The notes beneath the pieces were generated by a model. The model did no database searches. It saw only the letters and a list, made by a program, of their open reading frames with translations, and was not told the DNA's origin. Positions 1 through 9,750 of a stretch of 64,000 bases of DNA are shown here, in pieces. The stretch's first letter is position 1. Every line of letters begins with the position of its first letter. Location of the stretch: positions 276,611-340,610 of the forward strand of contig CAZWBA010000003.1 in assembly GCA_964631955.1 (NCBI GenBank), given 5' to 3'. Source of the stretch: CAMLJR01 sp964631955 (GTDB taxonomy: Bacteria > Pseudomonadota > Gammaproteobacteria > Pseudomonadales > CAMLJR01). Both the position numbers and the translations under genes were made by a program.

Positions 1-1786
1 CGAGAACTCCCATGATGGTCGGTGCGATATCGACCTGCGAGCCAACCACCGAGCGCGTTTTACCGTAGCGCTGTTGAATGTCCTTGCCCCACACCACGAG
101 CGGCACATGAAAGCGCCATAAATCGATATCGGTGATTTGTTCTCCACCACCGAATCCGTGATCGCCGACGAAAATAAACAAGGTGTTATCGAAGCCGCCG
201 TCATGCTTTATCCGATCGAAGTTTTTTATTCGATCAAAAAACTGGCCCAATGCATAATCGTTGTAACGCATCGCGGTTAAATGCTCGTCGCGCACGCCGT
301 CGACTTCCACTTCGGGCATCGGCAATTGCGGAGGCAATGCAAAGGGCGCGTGATTTGATAATGTCTGCAGCAGCGCGAAATACGGCTTGCCGCTCTGCTG
401 CAGTTTCACGATTTCCTCGAAACCGCGATCGAACATATCTTCATCGGATACACCCCACGTGCGATCGGAAAAACGCGGGTTGACGAAATCGTGGCGGCCG
501 ATAAACCGCTGCATATTCTGCGCGCGGAAAAATCCCGACTGGTTGTCCCAGGCGAAATCACCGTTGTAGACGTAGAGACTTTCGTAGCCGCGCGCGGCAA
601 GCAGTTTGGTAATACCCGAAAAATTATTCGCTCCCTGCGGCTGTTTCATCAGATATTCGTAATGCGGCAGATTGGGGAAACACGCCGCGGTGGCGAACAT
701 GCCCTGATGCGTGTGCGTGCCCTGCGAGAAAAATCGCTCGAACAACAACCCTTCGCGCGCCAGTTCATCGAAACGCGGCGTGATCTGCTGCGTGTTGCCG
801 AATACGCCCGTGCGTTGCGCGCTGAAGCTTTCATCGATAATGAGCACGACGTTTTTATAGGGCGACGTTTCGGTGCCGGTTTGAGTGCTGGCGACGCCTG
901 CAAAATCGGAACGCGCTGCGGTGACATGACGAAACAGCGGCAACGATTCCGGTTTCAATAGCCGATCCTGCGGCGTCAGCCAGTTTTCGCGAACCAGCGC
1001 CAGCGCCTCGTCATCCGGCATCATTTTCAGCCACGGATTCTTTTCGGATTTTTTGATTTCCTGCTTTGCGGCCTTCAGCAGGGTGAACGAACCGTTCAGC
1101 GCGAGATGATTGGTAAACAGATGTTCGGTCTTGTACGCATCGGCCCAGCGCAGCGGCGGGCCCGAACGAAAGGTGCCGCGTGCCGATGCCGCGGTGACGA
1201 AGATCAGAACCAGCGCGAGCGCGAGGCGAGCGCCGTACGGCACGGGTTGCAATGGCGGCCGGCGCGTTGCGCGATCGATTCGCCAGATCGCCCAGGCGCT
1301 GGTGCCGGCAAGCGCAACGCACAGCGCGAGATAGCGCAGAACGGGAAAGCCATACCACAGCATACTGACCACGGTTTTCGGGTCTTCTTTCACGTACTGA
1401 AAAACAAGACTGTTCAGGCGCGCGTGAAATTCGTGATAGAAATCCAGCTCCAGCGCAGCGAGAAAGCTGTAGATGAAGGCGACGGCGGCGAGCCAGCGAT
1501 TGCACCAGCGCCGGCGTGACAATCCGCCTGGCAGCAGCATGGCGATGACCAGCGGCGTCAGCGCGTAACACGTCATGATGAGATCGAAACGAAATCCCGT
1601 GGCGAAAGCGGTGAGCACATCCGCCAGCGGAATATCGCCGAGCAGATGATTGTTGCGCCACAGCAGCAGTCCGCGCGCTATCGCGAACAGCACGATAAAC
1701 ACCGCTGCGCTCATCAGCAGGTAGAGCGTATCGGCGCCGAGGGTGTTGCGTTGAGGTGTCGAGGTCTTCGTGGTGAAACCGGACAT
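1..1786 (-). CDS. LTA synthase family membrane sulfatase (C-terminus cut off by window edge)
   Basis: A membrane-anchored alkaline-phosphatase-superfamily enzyme of the LtaS/MdoB/OpgB type, which transfers phosphoglycerol or a related head group to periplasmic glycans. About 595 codons are visible and reading remains open at base 1. The N-terminal ~260 residues hold about five hydrophobic segments. The sulfatase fold follows, starting at VVLIIDESFSAQR (metal-binding acidic residue), then SQGTHTHQGMF where the nucleophilic Thr should lie, and FVGDHGFGGG, the conserved DHG metal site. The chosen ATG encodes MSGFTTKTST and has only a weak purine tract upstream. An overlapping 285-residue reading in another frame lacks any membrane pattern and was discarded. 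The gene stands alone and diverges from the exonuclease gene. The substrate is not known; osmoregulated glucan or LPS decoration is an inference. Confidence 0.85.
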   Translation of the reverse strand, partial: MSGFTTKTSTPQRNTLGADTLYLLMSAAVFIVLFAIARGLLLWRNNHLLGDIPLADVLTAFATGFRFDLIMTCYALTPLVIAMLLPGGLSRRRWCNRWLAAVAFIYSFLAALELDFYHEFHARLNSLVFQYVKEDPKTVVSMLWYGFPVLRYLALCVALAGTSAWAIWRIDRATRRPPLQPVPYGARLALALVLIFVTAASARGTFRSGPPLRWADAYKTEHLFTNHLALNGSFTLLKAAKQEIKKSEKNPWLKMMPDDEALALVRENWLTPQDRLLKPESLPLFRHVTAARSDFAGVASTQTGTETSPYKNVVLIIDESFSAQRTGVFGNTQQITPRFDELAREGLLFERFFSQGTHTHQGMFATAACFPNLPHYEYLMKQPQGANNFSGITKLLAARGYESLYVYNGDFAWDNQSGFFRAQNMQRFIGRHDFVNPRFSDRTWGVSDEDMFDRGFEEIVKLQQSGKPYFALLQTLSNHAPFALPPQLPMPEVEVDGVRDEHLTAMRYNDYALGQFFDRIKNFDRIKHDGGFDNTLFIFVGDHGFGGGEQITDIDLWRFHVPLVVWGKDIQQRYGKTRSVVGSQVDIAPTIMGVL

Positions 1787-1944
1787 ACATGTTCCCGAAA
1801 GGAAAAAAACAGCCGCGCGCGATGTTCCGTCGGGCCAACTCCAGCGTCAAGCATTTCGTCATGCGCACGGCATAAAGTTCACTGGCGCGCCGATGCGCAC
1901 GCCTATAATCGCGATCATCGAAAATCGCTCGACACGGAAACGCT

Positions 1945-2760
1945 ATGAAAATTTACTCCTGGAACGTCAACGGCATTCGCGCAGTACTGAAGAAGGGTGT
2001 GTTCATGCCCTTCATCGAAACGCATGCGCCCGACATTTTGTGTCTGCAGGAAACCAAGGCCGAGCGCGGTCAGGTGGAAATCGATCTGCCGCATTATTGC
2101 GAGTACTGGAATTCGGCGGAAAAAAAAGGGTATTCGGGCACGGCGATTTTCAGCCGGCAGCAGCCGCTCGCGGTGATCAACGGATTTGCCGACGATTTCG
2201 TCAAACTCGCCGAATTGTCGAAGGTATATAACTTCGTCGACGATGCCGCGCGCGACGCAACCACCGAAGGCCGCGTCATTGCCGCCGAATACGATCAGTT
2301 TTACGTGGTGACGGTTTACACGCCGAACGCGAAGGATGATCTGAGCCGGCTCGATCTGCGCCACAGGCACTGGGATCCGGCATTCCTCGCGTACTGCAAA
2401 TATCTGGAAAAAAAGAAGCCCGTCATTTTTTGCGGCGATCTCAATGTCGCGCACACCGAACTCGATCTCGCCAATCCGAAACCCAATCGCGGCAAGAAAG
2501 GTTTCACGCTCGAAGAGCGCGAGGGCTTTCAGAATTTCATCGATGCCGGATTCGTCGATACGTTGCGTTTATTCAAGGAAGGCAACGGCCATTACACGTG
2601 GTGGAGTCATTACGCGAATTCGCGCGAACGCAATGTCGGCTGGAGAATCGATTACGTGCTGGTTTCGGCCAGCCTGAAAGAGCGTGTCAAAAACGCGGAA
2701 ATTCATCCCGCCGTCATGGGCAGCGATCACTGCCCGGTGAGCATCACGCTGGATATCTAG
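1945..2760 (+). CDS. xth: Exodeoxyribonuclease III (xth family AP endonuclease)
   Basis: A 271-residue member of the exonuclease III/APE1 family of Mg-dependent DNA repair enzymes, which cleave 5' to abasic sites and trim 3' blocks in base excision repair. All core motifs are present: SWNVNGIRA at the N-terminus, CLQETK with the metal-binding Glu near residue 35, YSGTAIF, VVTVYTPN with the catalytic Tyr, GDLNVAH with the Asp/Asn pair, WRIDYVLV, and the C-terminal GSDHCPV with the Asp-His couple. Length is typical. The ATG follows CGGAAACGCT. The gene is monocistronic, divergent from the sulfatase and convergent with the histidine kinase gene, whose stop lies 12 bases downstream. Confidence 0.95.
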   Translation: MKIYSWNVNGIRAVLKKGVFMPFIETHAPDILCLQETKAERGQVEIDLPHYCEYWNSAEKKGYSGTAIFSRQQPLAVINGFADDFVKLAELSKVYNFVDDAARDATTEGRVIAAEYDQFYVVTVYTPNAKDDLSRLDLRHRHWDPAFLAYCKYLEKKKPVIFCGDLNVAHTELDLANPKPNRGKKGFTLEEREGFQNFIDAGFVDTLRLFKEGNGHYTWWSHYANSRERNVGWRIDYVLVSASLKERVKNAEIHPAVMGSDHCPVSITLDI

Positions 2761-2772
2761 CGGCGAAGCCCG

Positions 2773-5535
2773 TCAGCTCACGCCGGAGCTGCTCGTTTCC
2801 TGCAGGAATTCGCGCAGCCGTTCCATGCCGAGCGGTTTGGCCAGATGCCCGTCCATGCCGGCGTCATAGCATTGCCTGATCTGCTCTTCGAGCGTGTGCG
2901 CGGTGAGTGCGATGATGGGTTTGCGCGCGAGCTGCCGTTCGTGCTCGCAGAGCCGAATCCGGCGCGTCGCCTCGTAGCCGTCGATATCGGGCATGTCGCA
3001 ATCCATCAGTATCAGATCGATTTCGCGATGGCGCTCCCGGTACACCGCGACCGCCTCGACCCCGCCCGACACCAGCAGGCAGGCATGGCCGAGCTTTCGC
3101 AGCATCGACTGAATGACGATCTGGTTGGTGGGATTGTCCTCGACCACCATCACGATCAGCGCCCGGTCGGGCGTCTCGGCCTGCGCGACGACCGGTGCAG
3201 CCGCTGCCGGTGCCACCAGCAGACCCAGCACCCGCGCATAGGCATCGCGCAGGTCCGTCGCCAGCAGCGGTTTTTCCTGCGCCATCAGGATGCCGGCACG
3301 GCGCAGCACGGTGCCGTCGGGAATATCGGTCGCCGCCGTCAGCAGCAACAGCGGCGGCAACGCCGCGCCGTGCTCGGCCCTGAGCGCCTGCGCGAGCTGG
3401 ATGCCGTTCATGTCGGGCATTTTCAGATCGATCGAGATCGCATCGATGATGAGGCCCCTGTCGATACATTCGCGCATGCGCGCCACGGCGTCCGCGCCCG
3501 AGTTCGCCACCAGCAACTGCATTCCCCAGCTGCGCACATGCTCCGCGACGAGCTGGCAGAAATGCACATTGTCATCGACCACGAGCACGGTCTTTCCCTG
3601 CAGCGATAGCAGCGGTGGCGACGATTCCTGCTTCGCCGTCGGCGTCAGCGGCAGCTCGGCCCAGAACACACTGCCCGAACCGACGTTGCTGTACACGCCG
3701 ACCCTGCCGCCCATCAGCTCGGCCAGCTGCAGGCTGATCGCCAGCCCCAGCCCCGTGCCGCCGTGATGCCGCGCCACCGACGCGTCGGCCTGGATGAACG
3801 ATTCGAACAGGCGCGCCTGCTTGTCGAACGGGATGCCCGGCCCGGTGTCCTCGACGGCGATGCGGATCAACTCGCCGGATTTATCGGCCGAATCGCGCCG
3901 GCTGATGCGCAGCCGGATTTCGCCGCGCTCGGTGAACTTGATCGCATTGCTCAGAAAGTTGATGAGAATCTGGCGCAGCCGCGTGGGATCGCCCATCACC
4001 CACGCCGCCACATTCGGGCGAATATCCAGCAGCAGCTCGATATTTTTTTCGTCCGCTTTAATACGGAATAACGTCAGCACATCCACCGCGAGGCGATGCA
4101 GATCGAGCGGCACTTTTTCCACCGTCATGCGGCCCGCCTGAATTTTACTGAAATCGAGAATGTCATTGATGATGGTGAGCAGCGAGGTCGCCGACGAATA
4201 GACGATATCGTTGTAGCGCCGCTGCGTGCTGTTGAGTCCGGCTTCGCGCAACAATTCCGACATGCCGAGAATGCCGTTCATCGGCGTGCGGATTTCGTGG
4301 CTCATGCGCGCGAGAAATTCGCTTTTGGCGCGCGCATCGGCCCGCGCACGCTCTTCGTTGCGCACGGTTTCGCGAAAGCGGTAACCGAGACATGCCGCGA
4401 GCAGAAATATCCGCAGCAGCTGGCCGATATCGACGAGGTGCGACGAATGCCACCAGTTGTGAAAACCGGCCAGCGTGCTCGCCAGCACCATGTTCATGAA
4501 AACGATGTAGATACCGAACGACATCAGAAACATGGCGGCATCGCGGCGATTTCTGCGCTGAACGAACAGATACGTCGCCACGCCCAGCAGAAAGACATAC
4601 ATCACCAGTAGCGCGAAAACGCTGATCGTCTCCACCAGCACCGGCACGAATGGCGACATCGCGACCAGAACGACGCCGAGATAAATCGCCGCCATTGCAA
4701 AGCGGTGCAGGCGCGGCGTGTACCTGCGCAAATTGAGGAAGGCGACGGAAAAGCCCACATTGATGATCAGCGAGAGCGAAATACTGACCGGCTCGGCGAT
4801 GAGATCCAGCTGCGGCAAATTCGGCCACAGCCATTCGAAGGCGTACCCGCGCGTGACCACAAAGCTGAACAGATGCGCCGCCACGAACAACGCGAACAGG
4901 CCGAACAGCCGCTCGCGCACGAATAGAAAGACCACGCACGCCACCACGGTGCTGACCACGATGACGCCGAGATTGGCCCACTCGAACGCAGCTTCGGTCG
5001 GCAATCTGGCCAGCAACTGCTGCGCCGGCCAGAGCTGCAGGGTGCTCAGGGTGCGGCCGGGGTAACCGCGCACGCGCACGTAGACATCGAGAGGCTGCCC
5101 GGCGTGCACTTCCAGCGGAAACAGATAGGCGCGATACGGCAGCGGCCGCGAGCTGAATGGCCGCGAGGTGCCCGTCTCGTAGCGCGCGAGGATTTTTCCG
5201 TTCTCGACGAGGTAGACATCGAATATTTTCTGCCGCGCCACGGGATGGTAAAGCACCATGTCGCGATCGACCGGCGAGGCGCCGATGCGCAGTCGCAGCC
5301 ACAGCGGCTGGTCGGAAGAACGCGGCACCCGCGAATCCGGATGGGCGGGCTGCCAGCGGCCGGCGTCGCGCTGCACGTCCTCGACGGTGAGCGCGGCGCT
5401 GTCGTCGAAAAAATAGTCGAGCGCGCCGCTATTGCGCAGCAGCACGGCATCGTCGGACAGCGTCAGCGCAGCGTGCGCCGGGATGAGCCAGCCGGCCAGA
5501 ATGAATCCGCTGAGCCACCGCATCACATTCGCCAT
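2773..5535 (-). CDS. 7TMR-DISM hybrid sensor histidine kinase, downstream paralogue
   Basis: A 920-residue inner-membrane hybrid kinase. In order it has a signal peptide, a periplasmic 7TMR-DISM extracellular domain (~25-170), a seven-helix membrane block (~175-385), HisKA with EFLARMSHEIRTPMNG (phospho-His), HATPase with the GTGLGLAI G-box, and two receiver domains, VLVVDDN...SIDLKMPDMNG and VMVVEDN...LMDCDMPDIDG. There is no HPt domain. This start was chosen because AAGGAATGGAGCG sits just upstream and a clean signal peptide follows; a possible start 30 bases further upstream has no ribosome site. It lies 46 bases behind a closely similar kinase gene and is probably co-transcribed with it. 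DISM ligands are thought to be carbohydrates or other small molecules; the ligand here is unknown. Confidence 0.93.
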   Translation of the reverse strand: MANVMRWLSGFILAGWLIPAHAALTLSDDAVLLRNSGALDYFFDDSAALTVEDVQRDAGRWQPAHPDSRVPRSSDQPLWLRLRIGASPVDRDMVLYHPVARQKIFDVYLVENGKILARYETGTSRPFSSRPLPYRAYLFPLEVHAGQPLDVYVRVRGYPGRTLSTLQLWPAQQLLARLPTEAAFEWANLGVIVVSTVVACVVFLFVRERLFGLFALFVAAHLFSFVVTRGYAFEWLWPNLPQLDLIAEPVSISLSLIINVGFSVAFLNLRRYTPRLHRFAMAAIYLGVVLVAMSPFVPVLVETISVFALLVMYVFLLGVATYLFVQRRNRRDAAMFLMSFGIYIVFMNMVLASTLAGFHNWWHSSHLVDIGQLLRIFLLAACLGYRFRETVRNEERARADARAKSEFLARMSHEIRTPMNGILGMSELLREAGLNSTQRRYNDIVYSSATSLLTIINDILDFSKIQAGRMTVEKVPLDLHRLAVDVLTLFRIKADEKNIELLLDIRPNVAAWVMGDPTRLRQILINFLSNAIKFTERGEIRLRISRRDSADKSGELIRIAVEDTGPGIPFDKQARLFESFIQADASVARHHGGTGLGLAISLQLAELMGGRVGVYSNVGSGSVFWAELPLTPTAKQESSPPLLSLQGKTVLVVDDNVHFCQLVAEHVRSWGMQLLVANSGADAVARMRECIDRGLIIDAISIDLKMPDMNGIQLAQALRAEHGAALPPLLLLTAATDIPDGTVLRRAGILMAQEKPLLATDLRDAYARVLGLLVAPAAAAPVVAQAETPDRALIVMVVEDNPTNQIVIQSMLRKLGHACLLVSGGVEAVAVYRERHREIDLILMDCDMPDIDGYEATRRIRLCEHERQLARKPIIALTAHTLEEQIRQCYDAGMDGHLAKPLGMERLREFLQETSSSGVS

Positions 5536-5581
5536 AAACGCTCCATTCCTTGCCCTGCGATTCATTTTTATTGCCGGTGCG

Positions 5582-8368
5582 TCACTGCGAAACCGGCGCT
5601 TGCGAAATTTCGGCGCCGGCGAGGGTCGCGAGAAATTCGCGCAGCTGAAGGATGCTCAACGGCTTGGCGAGATGTCCGTCCATGCCGCTGCTGCGACACA
5701 ACTCGATATGCTCATCCAGCGTATGCGCGGTCAGCGCGACGATTTTCAGGCGCGCCAGCTGCCGCTCCTGCTCGCGGGCCCGAATGCGCTGTGTGGCCTC
5801 GTAACCGCTCATGCCCGGCATTTCGCAATCCATCAGCACCACGTCGAATTCGTGATGGCGCGCGGTGCACAGGGCAACCGCCTCCTCGCCGCTGGCGGCC
5901 AGCACGCAATCGTGCCCGAGCCGGTGCAGCATCGATTGCACCACGATCTGGTTGGTCGGATTGTCTTCCACCACCAGCACCGTCAGCGCCTGGGCGGACT
6001 GCTCCGCCGACGCAATCTGTGCCTGATTCGCCGCCGGTGCGATCGCCAGACCCAGTGCGCGCGCAAATGCCGCGCGCAGATCGCGCGCCAGCAGCGGCTT
6101 CTCTTCGGCCAGCACAATGCCGGCCGCACGGCGAATGGCGCTGTGCGGGATATCGATGGTAGCGGTCAGCAACAACAAGGGCGGCAGTGCAGGGCCGCAG
6201 GCCGCCTTCAGCGCATGCGCGAGATCGACGCCATTCATGCCCGGCATTTTCAGATCGATCGAGATCAGATCGAACGTCCGCTGCTGCGCCCGCGCTGCGG
6301 CCACCAGCGCCAGGGCCTCGGCCCCCGAATGCGCGATCTGCAATTGCATGCCCCAGTTTTTTATATGCTCGGCAATCAGCTCGCAGAAATGCAGATTGTC
6401 GTCGACCACCAGAATCGATTTTCCCGCCAGATTGGCTTCGACCGGCACCGGCTCCTGCTTCGCGGTGGGCGGCAGCGGCAGCTCCACCCAGAATGTGCTG
6501 CCCTCGTCGGGCCGGCTTTGCATGCCGACGCTGCCGCCCATCAGTTCGGCGAGCTGGGCGGTGATCGACAGCCCGAGCCCGGTGCCGCCGTGACGGCGCG
6601 CGATACTCACATCGCCCTGCGTGAACGATTCGAACAGACGCGGCTGCAGTTCGGGGGCGATGCCAAAGCCGGTATCCTCGACGGCGAGACGCACGCCGTC
6701 GCCATTTCTGAACACGTGCAGCCGGATTTCGCCGGCCTCGGTGAACTTGATCGCGTTGCTCAGAAAGTTGATGAGAATCTGGCGCAGGCGCGTGGGATCG
6801 CCGAGCACCCACGCCGGTACATCCGGTCGAATATCGCAGAGCAGTTCGAGATTCTTTTCGTCGGCCTTGAGGCGAAACAGCGTCAGCGTATCGACCGCGA
6901 CGCAATGCAGATCGAATGGAATCGTTTCCACCGCCATGCGGCCCGCCTGAATCTTGCTGAAATCGAGAATATCGTTGATCACCGTGAGCAGCGCGGTGGC
7001 CGACGAATAAACGATATCGTTGTAACGGCGCTGGGTATTGCTCAGACCCGAATCGCGCAGCAATTCCGCCATGCCGAGAATGCCGTTCATCGGCGTGCGG
7101 ATTTCATGACTCATGCGCGCGAGAAACTCACTTTTCGTGCGCGCATCGGCGCGGGCGTGTTCCTCACTGCGCACGGTCTGGCGATAGTGATAACCGAGAC
7201 AAACTATGAACAGCACGGTACGCAACTGCACCGAGACATCGGTCAGATAGCGCAGCGCGGCGCGATCGGTATCGAAATAGGCGGCCGTGACGAAGGCGAA
7301 AATGACCCCCACCCAGATCAGCCAGCACACCAGCAATACACCGGCATGGCCGCGATTGATTCCGCGCCGGTAGAGATAGGCGCTGATGCCGATCAGGACG
7401 ATCCAGTTCAGCGGAATCATCGCGATCGAAATCGCTTCCGACCAGCGCGGCATCAGCGGCATCAGCGCACCGAGCAGCGCAAACACGGCGATCAGACTTT
7501 TCGTCAGATAATCGAGGCGGCGCGCGTGATGGCGCAGATCGAGAAATGCGGTTGCGAAGATGATGCCGATGATGGTCGAAACCGGAATCGTCAGCTGATG
7601 CGCAAACGCGCTGAGCGCCGGCGAATTCAGCCACGGCCAGTTCACCGTGTAACCCTGCGCCGCGATATACGTCGCCAGTTGCGCGGCGATCAATAGCGCG
7701 AACAGCCCGAACAGGGACTGCCGCACGAACAGCCACATCACGGATGACGTCACGATGACGAGCGACAGGATGCTGATATTCGCCCATTCGACGGCGCTGA
7801 ATTTCGGCAGCGCCAGCATCAGCTTTTCATGCGGCCACAACTGCAGATCGTTCATGGCCTCGGATAAATTGCCGCGCGCGCGCAAATAGATATCGGCGCT
7901 TTCGCCGGCGGCTACATGCACCGGAAAAAGATAGCGCGCATAGGGCAGCGGCTGCGTCGCTTCAATGGCAGCGCGCGGCGAATCGTTCGCGCTGTTCATG
8001 TCACCCGCACGGTCTTTGTCGCTGGCACCATCCATGTAAAGGGCCAGCTCGATGCGGCGCGGTACGGCGTGAAACAGCAGCAGATATTGATCGGTAGCGG
8101 CGGCAGCGATGCGGGCACGCAGCCATAATGTCGAGGGATCGCGGCGCGGCAACTGCGTGCTGCGGATGACGCGCTGCCAGTCCGGGGACTGTTGCGCCTG
8201 CGCCAGAGTAAGCGTGTTATACGGATCGATCAGATAATAGAGTTCGCCGCTGTCGCGCAGCACGATGGCATTTTCCGTTACCGCCAGCTCCGTGTATGCG
8301 GGCGTCATGCCGCAAATGACGAAGAGAAAGGCAAGCAACGACGCCACTCGTTTTACAGCATTTTTCAT
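5582..8368 (-). CDS. 7TMR-DISM hybrid sensor histidine kinase, upstream paralogue
   Basis: A 928-residue hybrid kinase with the same domain order as its downstream neighbour: signal peptide, 7TMR-DISM extracellular domain, seven membrane helices, HisKA (EFLARMSHEIRTPMNG), HATPase (GTGLGLSI), then two receiver domains (SIDLKMPGMNG and LMDCEMPGMSG). The kinase core is nearly identical between the two, while the sensor and membrane parts differ strongly, as expected for a tandem duplication whose input domain diverged. The ATG is preceded by GAAGGACTAAAGC. It is the first gene of a probable two-gene transcript. No HPt protein or cognate DNA-binding regulator is adjacent, so the output partner is probably encoded elsewhere. 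Confidence 0.93.
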   Translation of the reverse strand: MKNAVKRVASLLAFLFVICGMTPAYTELAVTENAIVLRDSGELYYLIDPYNTLTLAQAQQSPDWQRVIRSTQLPRRDPSTLWLRARIAAAATDQYLLLFHAVPRRIELALYMDGASDKDRAGDMNSANDSPRAAIEATQPLPYARYLFPVHVAAGESADIYLRARGNLSEAMNDLQLWPHEKLMLALPKFSAVEWANISILSLVIVTSSVMWLFVRQSLFGLFALLIAAQLATYIAAQGYTVNWPWLNSPALSAFAHQLTIPVSTIIGIIFATAFLDLRHHARRLDYLTKSLIAVFALLGALMPLMPRWSEAISIAMIPLNWIVLIGISAYLYRRGINRGHAGVLLVCWLIWVGVIFAFVTAAYFDTDRAALRYLTDVSVQLRTVLFIVCLGYHYRQTVRSEEHARADARTKSEFLARMSHEIRTPMNGILGMAELLRDSGLSNTQRRYNDIVYSSATALLTVINDILDFSKIQAGRMAVETIPFDLHCVAVDTLTLFRLKADEKNLELLCDIRPDVPAWVLGDPTRLRQILINFLSNAIKFTEAGEIRLHVFRNGDGVRLAVEDTGFGIAPELQPRLFESFTQGDVSIARRHGGTGLGLSITAQLAELMGGSVGMQSRPDEGSTFWVELPLPPTAKQEPVPVEANLAGKSILVVDDNLHFCELIAEHIKNWGMQLQIAHSGAEALALVAAARAQQRTFDLISIDLKMPGMNGVDLAHALKAACGPALPPLLLLTATIDIPHSAIRRAAGIVLAEEKPLLARDLRAAFARALGLAIAPAANQAQIASAEQSAQALTVLVVEDNPTNQIVVQSMLHRLGHDCVLAASGEEAVALCTARHHEFDVVLMDCEMPGMSGYEATQRIRAREQERQLARLKIVALTAHTLDEHIELCRSSGMDGHLAKPLSILQLREFLATLAGAEISQAPVSQ

Positions 8369-8645
8369 GCTTTAGTCCTTCGCAGCGGTTTCGCGCGTGG
8401 CAGGCACTGTTATGAAAATGTAAACGCCGTGCACACGGATTCGCCGATTATTACAGAGTCGCTCAGCGCCTCGCCAGCACGAATCGGACGCACGGTGCGC
8501 GCCGATGATTTTTCCGGGAGGAGAGAAACGCCATGTGGATTCGTGGCGTCGACACGGGCGCGGCCATCGCGCCATAACAGACGCAACCCGCGCGAACAAT
8601 TGGGTATGATGGGCGCACGCTGATTTCGCCGCGGAGATATACGCA

Positions 8646-9011
8646 ATGACCGGAACACTGCCACCCTTTTTATTGCACTGGGCTATTACGTCGCTATCGC
8701 TGTGGGCGGCAAGTTACGTATTCAGCGGTATCGAATTCAAAAGCACGGGGGCATTGATCGTTTCGGCGCTGCTGCTCGGTTTCGCCAATGCCATCGTGCG
8801 GCCGCTGCTGATCATCCTGACGCTGCCGCTCACGCTCGTAACGCTGGGATTTTTTCTGCTCGTCATCAACGCGCTGATGATTCTGCTGGTGTCCGCGCTG
8901 GTCAGCGGATTCACCGTTTCCGGATTCTGGACCGCATTTTTCGCCGCAATATTTATCGCCGTGCTGAGCTTCCTGATCAATGTATTTTTTGGTGTGAGCA
9001 GGCCGGTGTGA
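8646..9011 (+). CDS. YvlD-like small membrane protein (phage holin family 4 superfamily)
   Basis: A 121-residue protein made almost entirely of four hydrophobic helices. The conserved pattern of the YvlD/DUF360 group is clear: an N-terminal LHWAITSLSLW helix, FANAIVRPLLIILTLPLTLVTLGFF with its Asn-Arg-Pro motif, then NALMILLVSALV and a C-terminal helix. Members are inner-membrane proteins linked in some bacteria to envelope stress, with no established biochemical activity. The database label phage holin is a family name only; nothing phage-like is nearby. The ATG follows a GGAGATATACGCA ribosome site. The methyltransferase-like gene starts 36 bases downstream, so the two probably form an operon. 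Confidence 0.85.
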   Translation: MTGTLPPFLLHWAITSLSLWAASYVFSGIEFKSTGALIVSALLLGFANAIVRPLLIILTLPLTLVTLGFFLLVINALMILLVSALVSGFTVSGFWTAFFAAIFIAVLSFLINVFFGVSRPV

Positions 9012-9047
9012 AATGAGCGCCCGCGCTATTCCGGGAGGCAATCCGGC

Positions 9048-9665
9048 ATGACGGAAAAAATCGCCGAGCTGCTGCTGATTCTGCTGGGATCGGCCGGCTT
9101 GCTTTTCGTGCGCGGCCTGCGCGCGCATCTGCGCAAACACCTCTCTGCCAGACACCCCTCCGCCAACTGCCCGCCCGTCGAAAATGTCCGGCCCGATGCG
9201 GAATATTCGATTCTGTTACTCGCCGCCGGTGTCGCGCTGGTGCTGCTGCCGTTCATCGATTTATTTCTGCCCTATCTCGACTTCGCGGATTTTTCCTTCA
9301 GCAAGGAACTGGCCTGGGCAGGCGTGATCACCGCCATCGCATCGATCACGATCTTCGGTCGGGCCGCCGGCGATCTCGTTCGCTATCGCGAGCGCTCCGA
9401 TCCGGTCGAATTCCGTGCCGGCATTTTTCGCTATGTGCGCCACCCGTTTTACAGCGCACTGCTGTTATGGGTATTCGTGCAATTCATGCTGCTGCAAAAC
9501 TGGCTGACGACATTTGCCGCGGCGGCGCTGTTCATCGCCATGTATGTATTGCGCATGCCGCGCCATGAATTGCGCTGGCTCGAACGGTTCGGCCATCGCT
9601 ATCTACACTACATGGAAGAAACCGGCGCGCTGCTGCCGCGCTGGAAAAGCTGGCGGCAGCGCTGA
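9048..9665 (+). CDS. Isoprenylcysteine carboxyl methyltransferase-like membrane protein
   Basis: A 205-residue integral membrane protein of the ICMT/phospholipid N-methyltransferase (PEMT) superfamily. The C-terminal half carries the family signature: FRYVRHPFYSALLL, a hydrophobic stretch, then RHELRWLERFGHRYLHYMEE, which form the SAM-binding region. The first ~100 residues hold an N-terminal helix, a basic loop and two more helices. Bacterial members are mostly uncharacterised, with methyl acceptors that may be lipids or small molecules. The ATG is preceded by GGGAGGCAATCCGGC. It follows the small YvlD-like gene by 36 bases. The family call is firm, the substrate unknown. Confidence 0.82.
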   Translation: MTEKIAELLLILLGSAGLLFVRGLRAHLRKHLSARHPSANCPPVENVRPDAEYSILLLAAGVALVLLPFIDLFLPYLDFADFSFSKELAWAGVITAIASITIFGRAAGDLVRYRERSDPVEFRAGIFRYVRHPFYSALLLWVFVQFMLLQNWLTTFAAAALFIAMYVLRMPRHELRWLERFGHRYLHYMEETGALLPRWKSWRQR

Positions 9666-9750
9666 GCGCGCACTCGACACCACTTCCTCGAACACCAAAA
9701 AGCCATTTTTCTCGAAAACCGAATAGCCATTTTCATTGCCAAAGGTATTC

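Noticed and set aside
1011..1868. A 285-residue open frame on the minus strand overlapping the sulfatase
   Set aside because: It lies in another frame of the same strand, has an Arg/Ser-rich composition and no domain pattern, whereas the overlapping frame gives helices and the sulfatase motifs.
5432..7696. A 754-residue open frame on the plus strand
   Set aside because: It lies opposite the two histidine kinase genes and has a His/Arg-rich composition with no family pattern; long antisense frames are common in GC-rich coding sequence.
8646..9011. Prophage holin
   Set aside because: The family is named after holins, but no lysis or phage structural gene is nearby and the pattern fits the chromosomal YvlD group.
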